DNA of 27,164 nt from a virus: positions 1 to 27,164 of the IMG/VR virus record IMGVR_UViG_3300043466_002688; one strand, given 5' to 3'. Shown here piece after piece: positions 6,677-13,418 of the stretch. Made by a program: the position numbers and the translations under genes. Numbering within the stretch: the first letter of the stretch is position 1; each line of letters starts with the position of its first letter. The notes beneath the pieces are model-generated. The model had not been told where the DNA came from and searched no databases. It worked only from the letters and a program-made list of their open reading frames with translations.

Positions 6677-8539
6677 ATGGGAAAAATAATAGGAATTGAT
6701 TTAGGGACCACGAATTCGTGTGTTGCGGTAATGGAAGGTAATGAACCTGTGGTGATACCTAATAGTGAAGGTAAGAGAACAACACCATCAATCGTTGGTT
6801 TTACAACAAGTGGGGAAAGAAAAATAGGAGACCCTGCTAAAAGACAATCGGTTACAAACCCCGATAAAACAATCCATTCAATTAAAAGATTTATGGGGAC
6901 TTCTTTTGAAGAATCCAAAAAGGAATTAACAAGAGTTCCTTATAAAGTAGTGAAAGGTGATAATAATTCTCCAAGAGTTGAGATTGATGATAGAAAATAC
7001 TCCCCACAAGAGGTTTCGGCAATCATCTTACAAAAAATGAAACAGACCGCTGAAGATTATTTAGGAACTTCTGTGACTGACGCGGTTATTACCGTACCCG
7101 CTTACTTTAACGATGCTCAAAGACAGGCAACTAAAGAGGCCGGTGAGATTGCGGGGTTAAATGTAAGACGTATCATAAACGAGCCCACATCGGCCGCTCT
7201 AGCTTATGGTCTTGATAAGAAAGATAAGGATATTTTGGTCGTGGTATTTGATTGTGGTGGTGGAACTCACGATGTATCAGTTTTAGAATTAGGTGATGGC
7301 GTTTTTGAAGTATTGTCAACAGATGGTGATACTCATTTAGGTGGTGATGATTTTGACAATACAATCATAGATTGGTTAGTTAAGGAGTTTAAAGATGAGA
7401 ATGGTATCGATATTTCTAAAGACCCTATGGCATTGCAAAGATTAAAGGAGGCCGCTGAAAAGGCTAAAATAGAACTATCCTCAAGCGTTTCAACAGAGAT
7501 TAACTTACCTTATATTATGCCGGTAGATGGTATTCCAAAACACTTAGTTAAGACACTTACAAGGTCTAAATTTGAACAATTGGTAGATTCTTTGGTTCAG
7601 AGAACTATTGACCCTTGTAAGTCAGCATTAAGAAACGCGAAATTAAATCCGAGTGATATTGATGAAATTATCTTAGTTGGTGGTACAACAAGAATTCCTG
7701 CAATCCAAGACGCAGTTAAGAAATTCTTCGGAAAAGACCCATCAAAAGGGGTAAATCCTGATGAAGTTGTAGCTTTAGGAGCGGCAATTCAAGGAGGTGT
7801 TTTAGCGGGCGATGTTAAGGATGTTTTATTGTTAGATGTTACACCATTATCTTTAGGTATTGAAACTATGGGTGGTGTGTTTACAAAATTAATCGAGTCA
7901 AATACAACAATTCCAACCAAAAAATCACAAGTTTTTTCTACCGCATCAGATAATCAACCAAGTGTGGAAATTCACGTATTACAAGGTGAGAGAGCTATGG
8001 CAAAAGATAATAAAACTATTGGTAGATTTCATTTAGATGGTATTCCACCCGCTATGAGAGGAACACCTCAAATAGAAGTCGTGTTTGATGTGAATGCAGA
8101 CGGTATAATTAATGTTTCTGCGGTTGATAAAGCCACAAACAAAACACAATCAATTAGAATTGAATCTTCATCAAGTTTATCGCAAGAAGATATTGAAAGA
8201 ATGAAAAGAGATGCGGAATTAAATGCCGAATCAGATAAGAAATCCAAAGAAGATGCTGAGGTTTTAAATATGGCGGATAGTACAATATTCAATATTACCA
8301 AATCAATGAATGATTTATCAGATAAATTAACAGAAGAACAAAAAACCGAAATTAATTCTAAGTTAGATTTATTAAAAGAATCTCATAGTAAAAAAGATGT
8401 TGAGTCTGTTACAAAACATATGGATGAATTAAATGAACATTTCCACAAAATTTCACAAGAAATGTATCAAAGTAGTGGCGATGGAGACCAATCAACCACA
8501 ATAGACCCAAATGATGTTGAGTTTGAGGAAGTTAAGTAA
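6677..8539 (+). CDS. dnaK: Hsp70 chaperone DnaK
   Basis: ATP-dependent protein-folding chaperone, 620 residues, full length (E. coli 638). Nucleotide-binding domain: [18 protein letters not shown] at the start, [20 protein letters not shown] near 140, the second phosphate loop at 192-199, and [13 protein letters not shown] near 335. The linker [14 protein letters not shown] is near 383, followed by the substrate domain ([25 protein letters not shown]-like [10 protein letters not shown]) and the helical lid, ending EFEEVK. Overall wording is that of Bacteroidota DnaK, suggesting capture from a host. Odd: the usually near-invariant DLGGGTFD is DCGGGTHD here (Cys193, His198), though Thr197, equivalent to E. 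coli Thr199, is kept. No dnaJ or grpE is nearby. It has its own leader with repeats and its own terminator, so it is monocistronic. Confidence 0.97.
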   Translation: MGKIIGIDLGTTNSCVAVMEGNEPVVIPNSEGKRTTPSIVGFTTSGERKIGDPAKRQSVTNPDKTIHSIKRFMGTSFEESKKELTRVPYKVVKGDNNSPRVEIDDRKYSPQEVSAIILQKMKQTAEDYLGTSVTDAVITVPAYFNDAQRQATKEAGEIAGLNVRRIINEPTSAALAYGLDKKDKDILVVVFDCGGGTHDVSVLELGDGVFEVLSTDGDTHLGGDDFDNTIIDWLVKEFKDENGIDISKDPMALQRLKEAAEKAKIELSSSVSTEINLPYIMPVDGIPKHLVKTLTRSKFEQLVDSLVQRTIDPCKSALRNAKLNPSDIDEIILVGGTTRIPAIQDAVKKFFGKDPSKGVNPDEVVALGAAIQGGVLAGDVKDVLLLDVTPLSLGIETMGGVFTKLIESNTTIPTKKSQVFSTASDNQPSVEIHVLQGERAMAKDNKTIGRFHLDGIPPAMRGTPQIEVVFDVNADGIINVSAVDKATNKTQSIRIESSSSLSQEDIERMKRDAELNAESDKKSKEDAEVLNMADSTIFNITKSMNDLSDKLTEEQKTEINSKLDLLKESHSKKDVESVTKHMDELNEHFHKISQEMYQSSGDGDQSTTIDPNDVEFEEVK

Positions 8540-8548
8540 AAAAAATAA

Positions 8549-8576
8549 AAATCCTTGGAAATCCCAAGGATTTTTT
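8549..8576 (+). terminator. Rho-independent terminator of dnaK
   Basis: Perfect 10-bp stem AAATCCTTGG / CCAAGGATTT (8549-8558 and 8564-8573), a five-base loop, then a T run. Confidence 0.85.
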
Positions 8577-8585
8577 ATATCTTTG
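8555..8585 (+). promoter_or_regulatory. Bacteroidota-type promoter of the MSGGAF gene, overlapping the dnaK terminator
   Basis: TTG at 8555-8557, 20 bases, TATCTTTG at 8578-8585; the ATG is 20 bases further on. The -33 part lies inside the terminator stem. Confidence 0.6.
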
Positions 8586-8605
8586 TATTCTAAAATTAAT
8601 AAACT

Positions 8606-8944
8606 ATGTCAGGAGGAGCTTTTGAATATAACCAATATAAAATTGGTTACATTGCAGATGAGGTTGAACAACTAATCAGAAAAAATGGTAAAGAAAAAAC
8701 CAAAGAAGAGATGAAAGATGAGGGTTGGAGAGACCCTGATTGGTATGAAAAATATCCTGAAGATAAATTTCATTACAAGTATCCTGATGAAGTGATTGAA
8801 AAATTCAAAGAAGGTTTGGAAATTCTTCGTAAAGCCGAAATTTACGCTCAAAGAATAGATTGGTTAATATCAGGTGATGATGGGGAAGAATCTTTTTTAG
8901 AAAGATTAAAAGAAGATTTAGGTAAATTAAAAAATCCCGATTAA
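8606..8944 (+). CDS. Small MSGGAF-type phage protein of unknown function
   Basis: 112 residues, starting MSGGAFEYNQYKIGYIADEV, a start shared by a widespread family of small uncharacterised phage proteins (MSGG-[AS]-F-[DE]-Y). The rest is strongly charged helix with Tyr/Trp-rich DWYEKYPEDKFHYKYP in the middle. No catalytic motif. The stop codon lies in the loop of a bidirectional terminator shared with the convergent gene. Confidence 0.75.
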   Translation: MSGGAFEYNQYKIGYIADEVEQLIRKNGKEKTKEEMKDEGWRDPDWYEKYPEDKFHYKYPDEVIEKFKEGLEILRKAEIYAQRIDWLISGDDGEESFLERLKEDLGKLKNPD

Positions 8945-8957
8945 AGTTCGGGATTTT
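8931..8957. terminator. Bidirectional terminator at convergent, overlapping stop codons
   Basis: 10-bp perfect stem AAAATCCCGA / TCGGGATTTT (8931-8940 and 8948-8957) with a loop TTAAAGT. TTAA in the loop holds both stop codons, one on each strand. A- and T-runs on either side make it usable in both directions. Confidence 0.8.
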
Positions 8958-9240
8958 CTTTTTCAGATTCTTCCTGTTTTTTTTCTTTTTGAATTTGGTT
9001 AATAATATAACCTGAAACCGCAAATTCTATACCTGACCAAATAAAAAGGTCTGAAGCACTCATTTTATTTATATTTTCCAATAGGAAAAATATCATTCCC
9101 CATTGTGCAATAACAAATGCTATTCCAGACTCAATTCTTTTCTTTGAGAAAAATGATTTTTTACTTGAGTAAATATTAACGGCTTCTTTAATTACCCATT
9201 TAATATTATTCCACCCAAAAAAGTATTTTTTCTTATTCAT
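8941..9240 (-). CDS. Small membrane protein
   Basis: 99 residues: a basic, aromatic N-terminus (MNKKKYFFGWNNIKW), two hydrophobic segments (about 40-56, GIAFVIAQWGMIFFLLE, and about 64-82, DLFIWSGIEFAVSGYIINQI), then a charged Lys/Glu tail. Likely an inner-membrane hairpin with both ends cytoplasmic. It is not a recognisable holin, but two short membrane helices and a charged tail fit that class, so holin-like is one option. Convergent with the MSGGAF gene. Confidence 0.6.
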   Translation of the reverse strand: MNKKKYFFGWNNIKWVIKEAVNIYSSKKSFFSKKRIESGIAFVIAQWGMIFFLLENINKMSASDLFIWSGIEFAVSGYIINQIQKEKKQEESEKENPEL

Positions 9241-9256
9241 AGTATTGTTTTATACT

Positions 9257-9263
9257 ATAAATA
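9257..9263 (-). promoter_or_regulatory. TATTTAT element before the membrane-protein gene
   Basis: Minus-strand context TGTAAATATTTATAGTATAA, ending 16 bases before the ATG at 9240. Confidence 0.4.
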
Positions 9264-9289
9264 TTTACATTTTCAGAATAATTATTATA

Positions 9290-9418
9290 TTAACGACCTT
9301 GACCTCTATACTTCTTAGGTTTTTGGGCTTTAGGTCCGTATTTTTTCTTTATTTTTCCCTTTCTTTTAATCCCGAAAGTTACTTTAGATGATGATGTTGT
9401 TTTAGTTAATTTTGCCAT
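9290..9418 (-). CDS. 42-residue very basic protein
   Basis: A small gene of 42 codons: MAKLTKTTSSSKVTFGIKRK, then a Lys/Arg/Gly-rich tail (GKIKKKYGPK, KPKKYRGQGR). About 15 of 42 residues are Lys or Arg and none is acidic. Coding status is supported by a clean start, an upstream TATTTAT element at 20 bases, and by filling an otherwise empty 200-base gap. The composition fits a DNA-packing or nucleic-acid-binding virion protein; this is inferred from charge alone. Confidence 0.6.
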   Translation of the reverse strand: MAKLTKTTSSSKVTFGIKRKGKIKKKYGPKAQKPKKYRGQGR

Positions 9419-9438
9419 ATTTTTAATTATTTATTTAT

Positions 9439-9445
9439 ATAAATA
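9439..9445 (-). promoter_or_regulatory. TATTTAT element before the basic mini-protein gene
   Basis: Minus-strand context AAAATATTTATATAAATA, ending 20 bases before the ATG at 9418. Overlapping plus-strand copies lie at 9428-9438, about 43 bases before the ATG at 9482. Confidence 0.4.
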
Positions 9446-9446
9446 T

Positions 9447-9477
9447 TTTGCCAGATGAAATTTAATTTGTATATTAG
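9447..9477 (+). promoter_or_regulatory. Promoter of the first CAP-like gene
   Basis: TTTG (9447-9450), 19 bases, TATATTAG (9470-9477, one mismatch to TAnnTTTG), then TAAT and the ATG at 9482. Nearly base-for-base the same as the promoter at 10156. Confidence 0.6.
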
Positions 9478-9481
9478 TAAT

Positions 9482-10126
9482 ATGAAAAAAATATTAATTA
9501 TAATACTAATTTCTGTTAGTTTGTATGTTAAATCGCAAAAAATAGATTTTAATAATTTCAATTCTGAAATTGCGACAAAAGTATTGGCGGAAACGTTTTT
9601 AAATTTTAGAGACACTATTGATTGTTATCGATCCGGTCAAAAATGGTCAGAAAATCATCCTGAGATTTTATTATACCCTGAACTAACCAAACCTAGATGG
9701 TCTGAATGGGTCTACAAAACAATTTCACTACCAAATTGTAGAGATATGGTATCCAACCCAACAACTATATCATATCATATAGACAGAAGTAAATGGTATG
9801 AGGATAATAGTAAACTTATAAGAAAAGAGTTCTATAAAAGTTATAAAGATATACCAAAAATACTTTATGAAAGTTCATTTATAGATTACGTGGAAAATGT
9901 TTACACATTTTATAATTGTAAATTGGAGACATATCAAGAATTGGCGGAAAGGACTATTAAAAATTGGGATGGGTCAATTAGACATAGTTGTGCTATAAGA
10001 GGACTTTCTCACGATGTGGTTGCTTATGAAAAATATAAATTAAAAATAAGAACTATGTTCGCGTGTTGCGTTCTTTATAGTAAAGAAACTAAAATAACAA
10101 GAATTTGTTTAAATTTTATAGAGTGA
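9482..10126 (+). CDS. Secreted protein, divergent CAP/SCP-like fold (copy 1)
   Basis: The start is at 9482 (MKKILIIILISVSLYVKSQ), not the in-frame ATG at 9455, which lies inside the promoter. The signal peptide is followed by about 195 mature residues with seven Cys. Residues of the form TYQELAERTIKNWDGSIRH match by position TYQNYAEDIIKNFMSSKFHK in the next gene, and both fit the second half of the CAP (SCP/PR-1) domain. The first half is divergent and long. It is one of a tandem pair with duplicated promoters. Exported to the periplasm or outside; role unknown. CAP assignment is tentative for this copy. Confidence 0.65.
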   Translation: MKKILIIILISVSLYVKSQKIDFNNFNSEIATKVLAETFLNFRDTIDCYRSGQKWSENHPEILLYPELTKPRWSEWVYKTISLPNCRDMVSNPTTISYHIDRSKWYEDNSKLIRKEFYKSYKDIPKILYESSFIDYVENVYTFYNCKLETYQELAERTIKNWDGSIRHSCAIRGLSHDVVAYEKYKLKIRTMFACCVLYSKETKITRICLNFIE

Positions 10127-10155
10127 GTATTACCGATTATTTATAATATAAAAAT

Positions 10156-10186
10156 TTTGCGGAATGAAATTTAATTTGTATATTTG
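10156..10186 (+). promoter_or_regulatory. Promoter of the second CAP-like gene
   Basis: TTTG (10156-10159), 19 bases, TATATTTG (10179-10186), then TAGT and the ATG at 10191. A TATTTAT element also lies at 10138-10144. Confidence 0.7.
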
Positions 10187-10190
10187 TAGT

Positions 10191-10814
10191 ATGAATAAAA
10201 TATTAATATCTATTACATTGTTGTTTTCAACACTACTTTTATCACAAACAAAAGATGATGTTATTGACTTCAAAAAAATAAATTTAAAATTATTAGATTC
10301 TTTAGTATTTGAAGAGGCGATGAAAGAAAGAAAAAAGGCGAATGTTAGTAGAATGAAACACGATGAAGTTTGTGGTGAATCTGCGAAATATCAATCTGAG
10401 TATATGTCGCACTACTCAGTATTTAGTCACGAAAACCATAAAATTTTTCGTAATGTATTATTAGAAAAACATAGTGATAGATTTAATTATTTTTTGAAAA
10501 ATAAAAAAATTAAAAAAGAATATAAAAATAAAATGGAGATTTTATTTCAATATAAAAATGTGACCACCATAAACTATATGGGTATCGATAAAAAAACTTA
10601 CCAAAATTACGCTGAAGATATTATAAAGAATTTTATGTCATCAAAATTTCATAAAATTGCACTACTTTATGATATGATTAATTATGGAAATATGTGTGGA
10701 GAATATAAAACACACTATAATCCTAATACAGATTGTTTATCAGTTACAGGATTTTTTGTTTTAGAATATAAAGGTTACTCAGGTAAAGATGTTATATCTT
10801 TTGATAATTTTTAA
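10191..10814 (+). CDS. Secreted CAP/SCP-domain-like protein (copy 2)
   Basis: The start is at 10191 (MNKILISITLLFSTLLLSQ, a clear Sec signal peptide); the in-frame ATG at 10164 is within the promoter. The mature protein has the order of motifs of a CAP domain: a first helix EEAMKERKKANVSRMKHDEV, then CGESAKYQSEYMSHYSVFSHEN with the typical His-Glu, and later YAEDIIKNFMSSKFHKIALL with the Ser-x-x-His of the family. CAP proteins are secreted and often bind lipids or act on envelopes. Here the partner is unknown. Four bases separate the promoter box and ATG, so the mRNA is probably leaderless. Confidence 0.7.
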   Translation: MNKILISITLLFSTLLLSQTKDDVIDFKKINLKLLDSLVFEEAMKERKKANVSRMKHDEVCGESAKYQSEYMSHYSVFSHENHKIFRNVLLEKHSDRFNYFLKNKKIKKEYKNKMEILFQYKNVTTINYMGIDKKTYQNYAEDIIKNFMSSKFHKIALLYDMINYGNMCGEYKTHYNPNTDCLSVTGFFVLEYKGYSGKDVISFDNF

Positions 10815-10819
10815 AAAAA

Positions 10820-12067
10820 TTAACTTTCCGACAATACAACTTTGTAAACACCTAATTCAACCGAACCATCAATGAAACGTTTTACACATAAAACACCTGG
10901 ATCCGTTATATATCTCATATTTGCATATGAACCTTCCTCGTAATCGGTTAAATTACCCCAAGATAATCCATCAATTTTTACTTCATTTCCGGTGATTTCT
11001 CCTTTTACCAATGTTTTACCATTAATTTTACCCGTAACACTTAAATCAGGAATATCCCCATTAGATATTAATTTTCTAACGATATCATTATCTTCGACCG
11101 TTATAACGGAATAACCGGTATTAGATTTTATATTTTCAAGTACGTTAAGTTCATAACCTTTATAATTTATTACTCCTTGTTTTGGTTTTGGTACAACGGT
11201 AATCACTTTAGTTTCTTCACCACTTACACCTGAACCTAATTTTGGTTCAGAAGGAATAACCTCAACGTAAACACTTTTTTTACCTTCTCTAATGTTTTTA
11301 TCTGTTTTATTAGGGTCAAAAGCGCTTTCAGGTTCATCGAATATAAATTTATCATCGGGAATATCCACATTTATTTTTTGTTTCACCAAATTCTTTAAAA
11401 ACGTTGACATTCTTTTAGCTCTTTGTTCTGCCAAAAATAAATTACGTTTTGAATCGTCTCTTTCACCGCAATAAGGTTTATCACACCCTACTTTTGAGTG
11501 ATCTAATCCTTTATAACCTCTAGGAACATCTAATGTAGGTCTGGCAGAATCCGCAAACCCCTTTAATTTAATATTCTTAATAGAATCTATACCCCCCTCA
11601 TTAATATTTTTAATGATAGTATCTCTAATTAAGTAGAGAAGAGATTCCGCTTTAACATTTTTATTTACTTCCGGCGTTATCATATTATCGGCATAAGGAA
11701 ATGATTCCCCAACAAACTCAAATCTTGTTAATTCTGGAGTATCTGATATAGGGTCTTTTTTTGTAATACTATATGGTAAATTTTTCCCAATTCCTGACGA
11801 AACTGACAATACATATAAATTTTCTTTGTAGCCAACATTGGATGCGTTAACAATTATTCCTCTATTATCCGTTGAAAAATTTGTAAATGATAAGTTTCCT
11901 GAAGAACCTCCATTCCAATTAGGGGCGTTTGTTCTAATATCGACACCTGACTTTTCAGGGTTATTTGATACGCCAACCAAATTTTGTTCACTTACAACAA
12001 CACCTCTTTTATATGCAAAAAGGTAAGACATTCTCCCTAATTCTTCTGATAATATTTTTCTTTCCAT
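10820..12067 (-). CDS. Tagged protein with an OmpA-like (peptidoglycan-binding) domain
   Basis: 415 residues, no signal peptide. It starts MERKILSEELGRMSYLFAYK, a variant of the terminal tag seen in other proteins here. Residues about 115-235 fit an OmpA/MotB C-terminal domain: FEFVGESFPYADNMITPEVN, IKLKGFADSA near 166 (the G-x-x-D step), and NLFLAEQRAKRMSTFLKNL near 209 (the R-A helix). An insertion of about 25 residues with two Cys sits between these. The last 160 residues are beta-rich. OmpA domains bind peptidoglycan. In a phage this would fit a virion protein that holds or attacks the cell wall during entry; that is inferred from the missing signal peptide and the tag. Confidence 0.7.
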   Translation of the reverse strand: MERKILSEELGRMSYLFAYKRGVVVSEQNLVGVSNNPEKSGVDIRTNAPNWNGGSSGNLSFTNFSTDNRGIIVNASNVGYKENLYVLSVSSGIGKNLPYSITKKDPISDTPELTRFEFVGESFPYADNMITPEVNKNVKAESLLYLIRDTIIKNINEGGIDSIKNIKLKGFADSARPTLDVPRGYKGLDHSKVGCDKPYCGERDDSKRNLFLAEQRAKRMSTFLKNLVKQKINVDIPDDKFIFDEPESAFDPNKTDKNIREGKKSVYVEVIPSEPKLGSGVSGEETKVITVVPKPKQGVINYKGYELNVLENIKSNTGYSVITVEDNDIVRKLISNGDIPDLSVTGKINGKTLVKGEITGNEVKIDGLSWGNLTDYEEGSYANMRYITDPGVLCVKRFIDGSVELGVYKVVLSES

Positions 12068-12083
12068 AATTTTTTATTTTTAA

Positions 12084-12113
12084 AAAAGGGGATGGTAGCG
12101 AACCTCCCCTTTT
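12084..12113. terminator. Strong hairpin upstream of the OmpA-domain gene
   Basis: AAAAGGGGA-t-GG / CCTCCCCTTTT around loop TAGCGAA, with A/T runs on both sides. On the minus strand it lies 17 bases before the ATG at 12067, so it may be a terminator of the upstream gene, an attenuator, or a processed 5' end. Confidence 0.6.
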
Positions 12114-12144
12114 AATGTTACCGTAACGATAACGATCCTAAAAG

Positions 12145-12162
12145 TCCCCAACTATATGGGGA
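12145..12162 (-). terminator. Terminator-like hairpin after the 12163-12672 gene
   Basis: Perfect 6-bp stem TCCCCA / TGGGGA with a six-base loop directly after the stop, followed by CTTTTA on the minus strand. Between it and the next hairpin lies a palindrome GTTACCGTAAC (12117-12127). Confidence 0.6.
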
Positions 12163-12672
12163 TTATTTTTCTTTTATTAAATTCAAACAACGTTTTAAAT
12201 ACTCCTTCGCTCTAGGAGTCGGGTCTTTATGATTTAAAACTTTTTCAATGTCCTTAACCAATTCTTCGCCGTGCTCATTTTCTTTATAAAGTTCAATTAC
12301 TTTATCCATCGCGCTAAGACAATCTCCATTTGTTTCGTCATAATAATGTTTATTTCTGAACATATTAAGGTGATTCATTAAATCATATGATAAATGTTCA
12401 CCACCATCATTAATATGAGGATGTAGTCTTAAAGTTCTTAAAATATCAAGAGCATCGACCATACCATTAATACCCCCATCTCTTTTATTCAAATTTGAGA
12501 TGTATAAGTTAAAATCTTTTGATGTACCAACGATGTCGTCTAATGGAATGGTGTTAGTTGTTAAACATCTTGGTTTAGAATCTGTTTTTTCTTTTTCTAA
12601 TGAGACATCCTCAAGTAATTGTTGTCTGATTATTTTACGAATTTTTTTTTCGTCTAATATAACTCTTTTCAT
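12163..12672 (-). CDS. Tagged hypothetical protein
   Basis: 169 residues, beginning MKRVILDEKKIRKIIRQQLL followed by EDVSLE. This is a clear example of the terminal tag, with a Leu-x-Glu step that could be a prohead-protease site. The body is soluble, helical, and carries CLTTNTIPLDDIVG, HINDGGEHLSYDLMNHLNMF and a second Cys near NGDCLSAMDKV. No family recognised. It is read before the OmpA-domain gene on the same strand with two hairpins between them. Probably a virion or core protein by tag. Confidence 0.65.
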   Translation of the reverse strand: MKRVILDEKKIRKIIRQQLLEDVSLEKEKTDSKPRCLTTNTIPLDDIVGTSKDFNLYISNLNKRDGGINGMVDALDILRTLRLHPHINDGGEHLSYDLMNHLNMFRNKHYYDETNGDCLSAMDKVIELYKENEHGEELVKDIEKVLNHKDPTPRAKEYLKRCLNLIKEK

Positions 12673-12689
12673 ATTAAAATCTTTTTTTT

Positions 12690-12696
12690 ATAAATA
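12690..12696 (-). promoter_or_regulatory. TATTTAT element before the 12672 tagged gene
   Basis: Minus-strand context ATCACAATATTTATAAAA, ending 17 bases before the ATG. Confidence 0.4.
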
Positions 12697-12715
12697 TTGT
12701 GATAATGATAAATAT

Positions 12716-12913
12716 TTAGTCTTCTTTATCATTATTATCGAAAGGAAAAGATTGTTGTAACCATATGTCAAATATTAGAAAAACTCCCCACCATATTAAT
12801 TTTTTAAAAGATTCTTCGTCTACTGATGTTGCCGTTGTAAATAATAGTACAAATACTTTATAGATAATTAAAAGTCTTATTATTATCGATATAACATAAA
12901 AAAAACTTCTCAT
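12716..12913 (-). CDS. Small membrane protein
   Basis: 65 residues with two hydrophobic segments (about 4-27, FFYVISIIIRLLIIYKVFVL, and about 38-53, KLIWWGVFLIFDIWLQ) and an acidic tail (DNNDKED). The start overlaps the stop of the kinase remnant by four bases (ATGA), so it would have depended on translation of that gene. Function unknown; size and topology would also fit a holin-like or accessory membrane protein. Confidence 0.55.
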   Translation of the reverse strand: MRSFFYVISIIIRLLIIYKVFVLLFTTATSVDEESFKKLIWWGVFLIFDIWLQQSFPFDNNDKED

Positions 12914-13359
12914 AACTTAAATTCAAATCTATTTCTCATTATTTCTAATTTGTCATCAGGAACTCCGTGAATATTTTTACCCCCGTGTCTGTTCTCAACT
13001 ACAACGGTGAAAAGTTTGTATCCGTATTTTTCGGATAATTCAAAGTAAGGTTTCATTTCCCACTCTTGGGTAAATGTATTTGATACCGCAATCTCACGAT
13101 AAAATTGGTCATTAACTAAACTATCTTTCATATAAGTTTCAACCAATTCTTGACACCATTTATGTGCATCTTTGATTTTATTAAAGTCAAAATTATAGTT
13201 ACCATCAACATCTATGAAATACTTGTCGGCTTCACAGACCAAAAAATCGTGACCAACCAATTTTTGAGCGAATGTTGTTTTACCTGACCCTGATTAAGGT
13301 ACTCCCCTAATAAGATATAGAATCTTTTCGGGGAGTACATTTTTTTTTAAATTATTCAT
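12910..13359 (-). pseudogene. P-loop (polynucleotide kinase-like) gene with an in-frame TAA in Walker A
   Basis: Reading from ATG 13359: MNNLKKNVLPEKILYLIRGVP, then TAA at 13296-13294, then SGSGKTTFAQKLVGHDFLV and on to the stop at 12910 in the same frame. The expected phage kinase motif is RGVPGSGKTTFA, so two codons (TAA TCA) look inserted exactly inside the Walker A loop. Downstream, CEADKYFIDVDGNYNFD, IKDAHKWCQELV and TVVVENRHGGKNIHGVP are the usual AAA_33/polynucleotide-kinase-like order. TAA ends many genes here, so reassignment is unlikely. It could be a disabled gene, a readthrough site, or an assembly artefact. The ATG at 13260 would give only the P-loop-less part. Confidence 0.75.
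13299..13338 (+). other. Long hairpin with T-run at the 5' end of the kinase gene
   Basis: GTACTCCCC (13299-13307) and GGGGAGTAC (13330-13338) are perfect complements; the interior adds AAGAT / ATCTT. A run of nine T follows on the plus strand, so it has terminator form in that direction, yet no plus-strand gene leads into it. On the minus strand it lies within codons 8-20 of the kinase, just upstream of the in-frame TAA. Confidence 0.6.
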
Positions 13360-13418
13360 ATATTTATTATTAGAGGTATGTTAGATACCGAATATAATTA
13401 TAGATAAAAAAAAACAAT

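Noticed and set aside
9455-9481. MKFNLYIS extension of the first CAP-like gene (and MKFNLYICS at 10164 for the second)
   Set aside because: These codons are the promoter (spacer plus TATATT[TA]G); the signal peptides begin at 9482 and 10191.
12910-13260. Kinase gene starting at ATG 13260 as a complete protein
   Set aside because: The P-loop and first strand lie upstream in the same frame before the TAA, so this start would give a kinase without its ATP site.
12910-13359. Reassigned TAA codon to explain the kinase stop
   Set aside because: TAA is the usual stop of intact genes throughout the window, including genes with clear C-termini such as thyA and dnaK.
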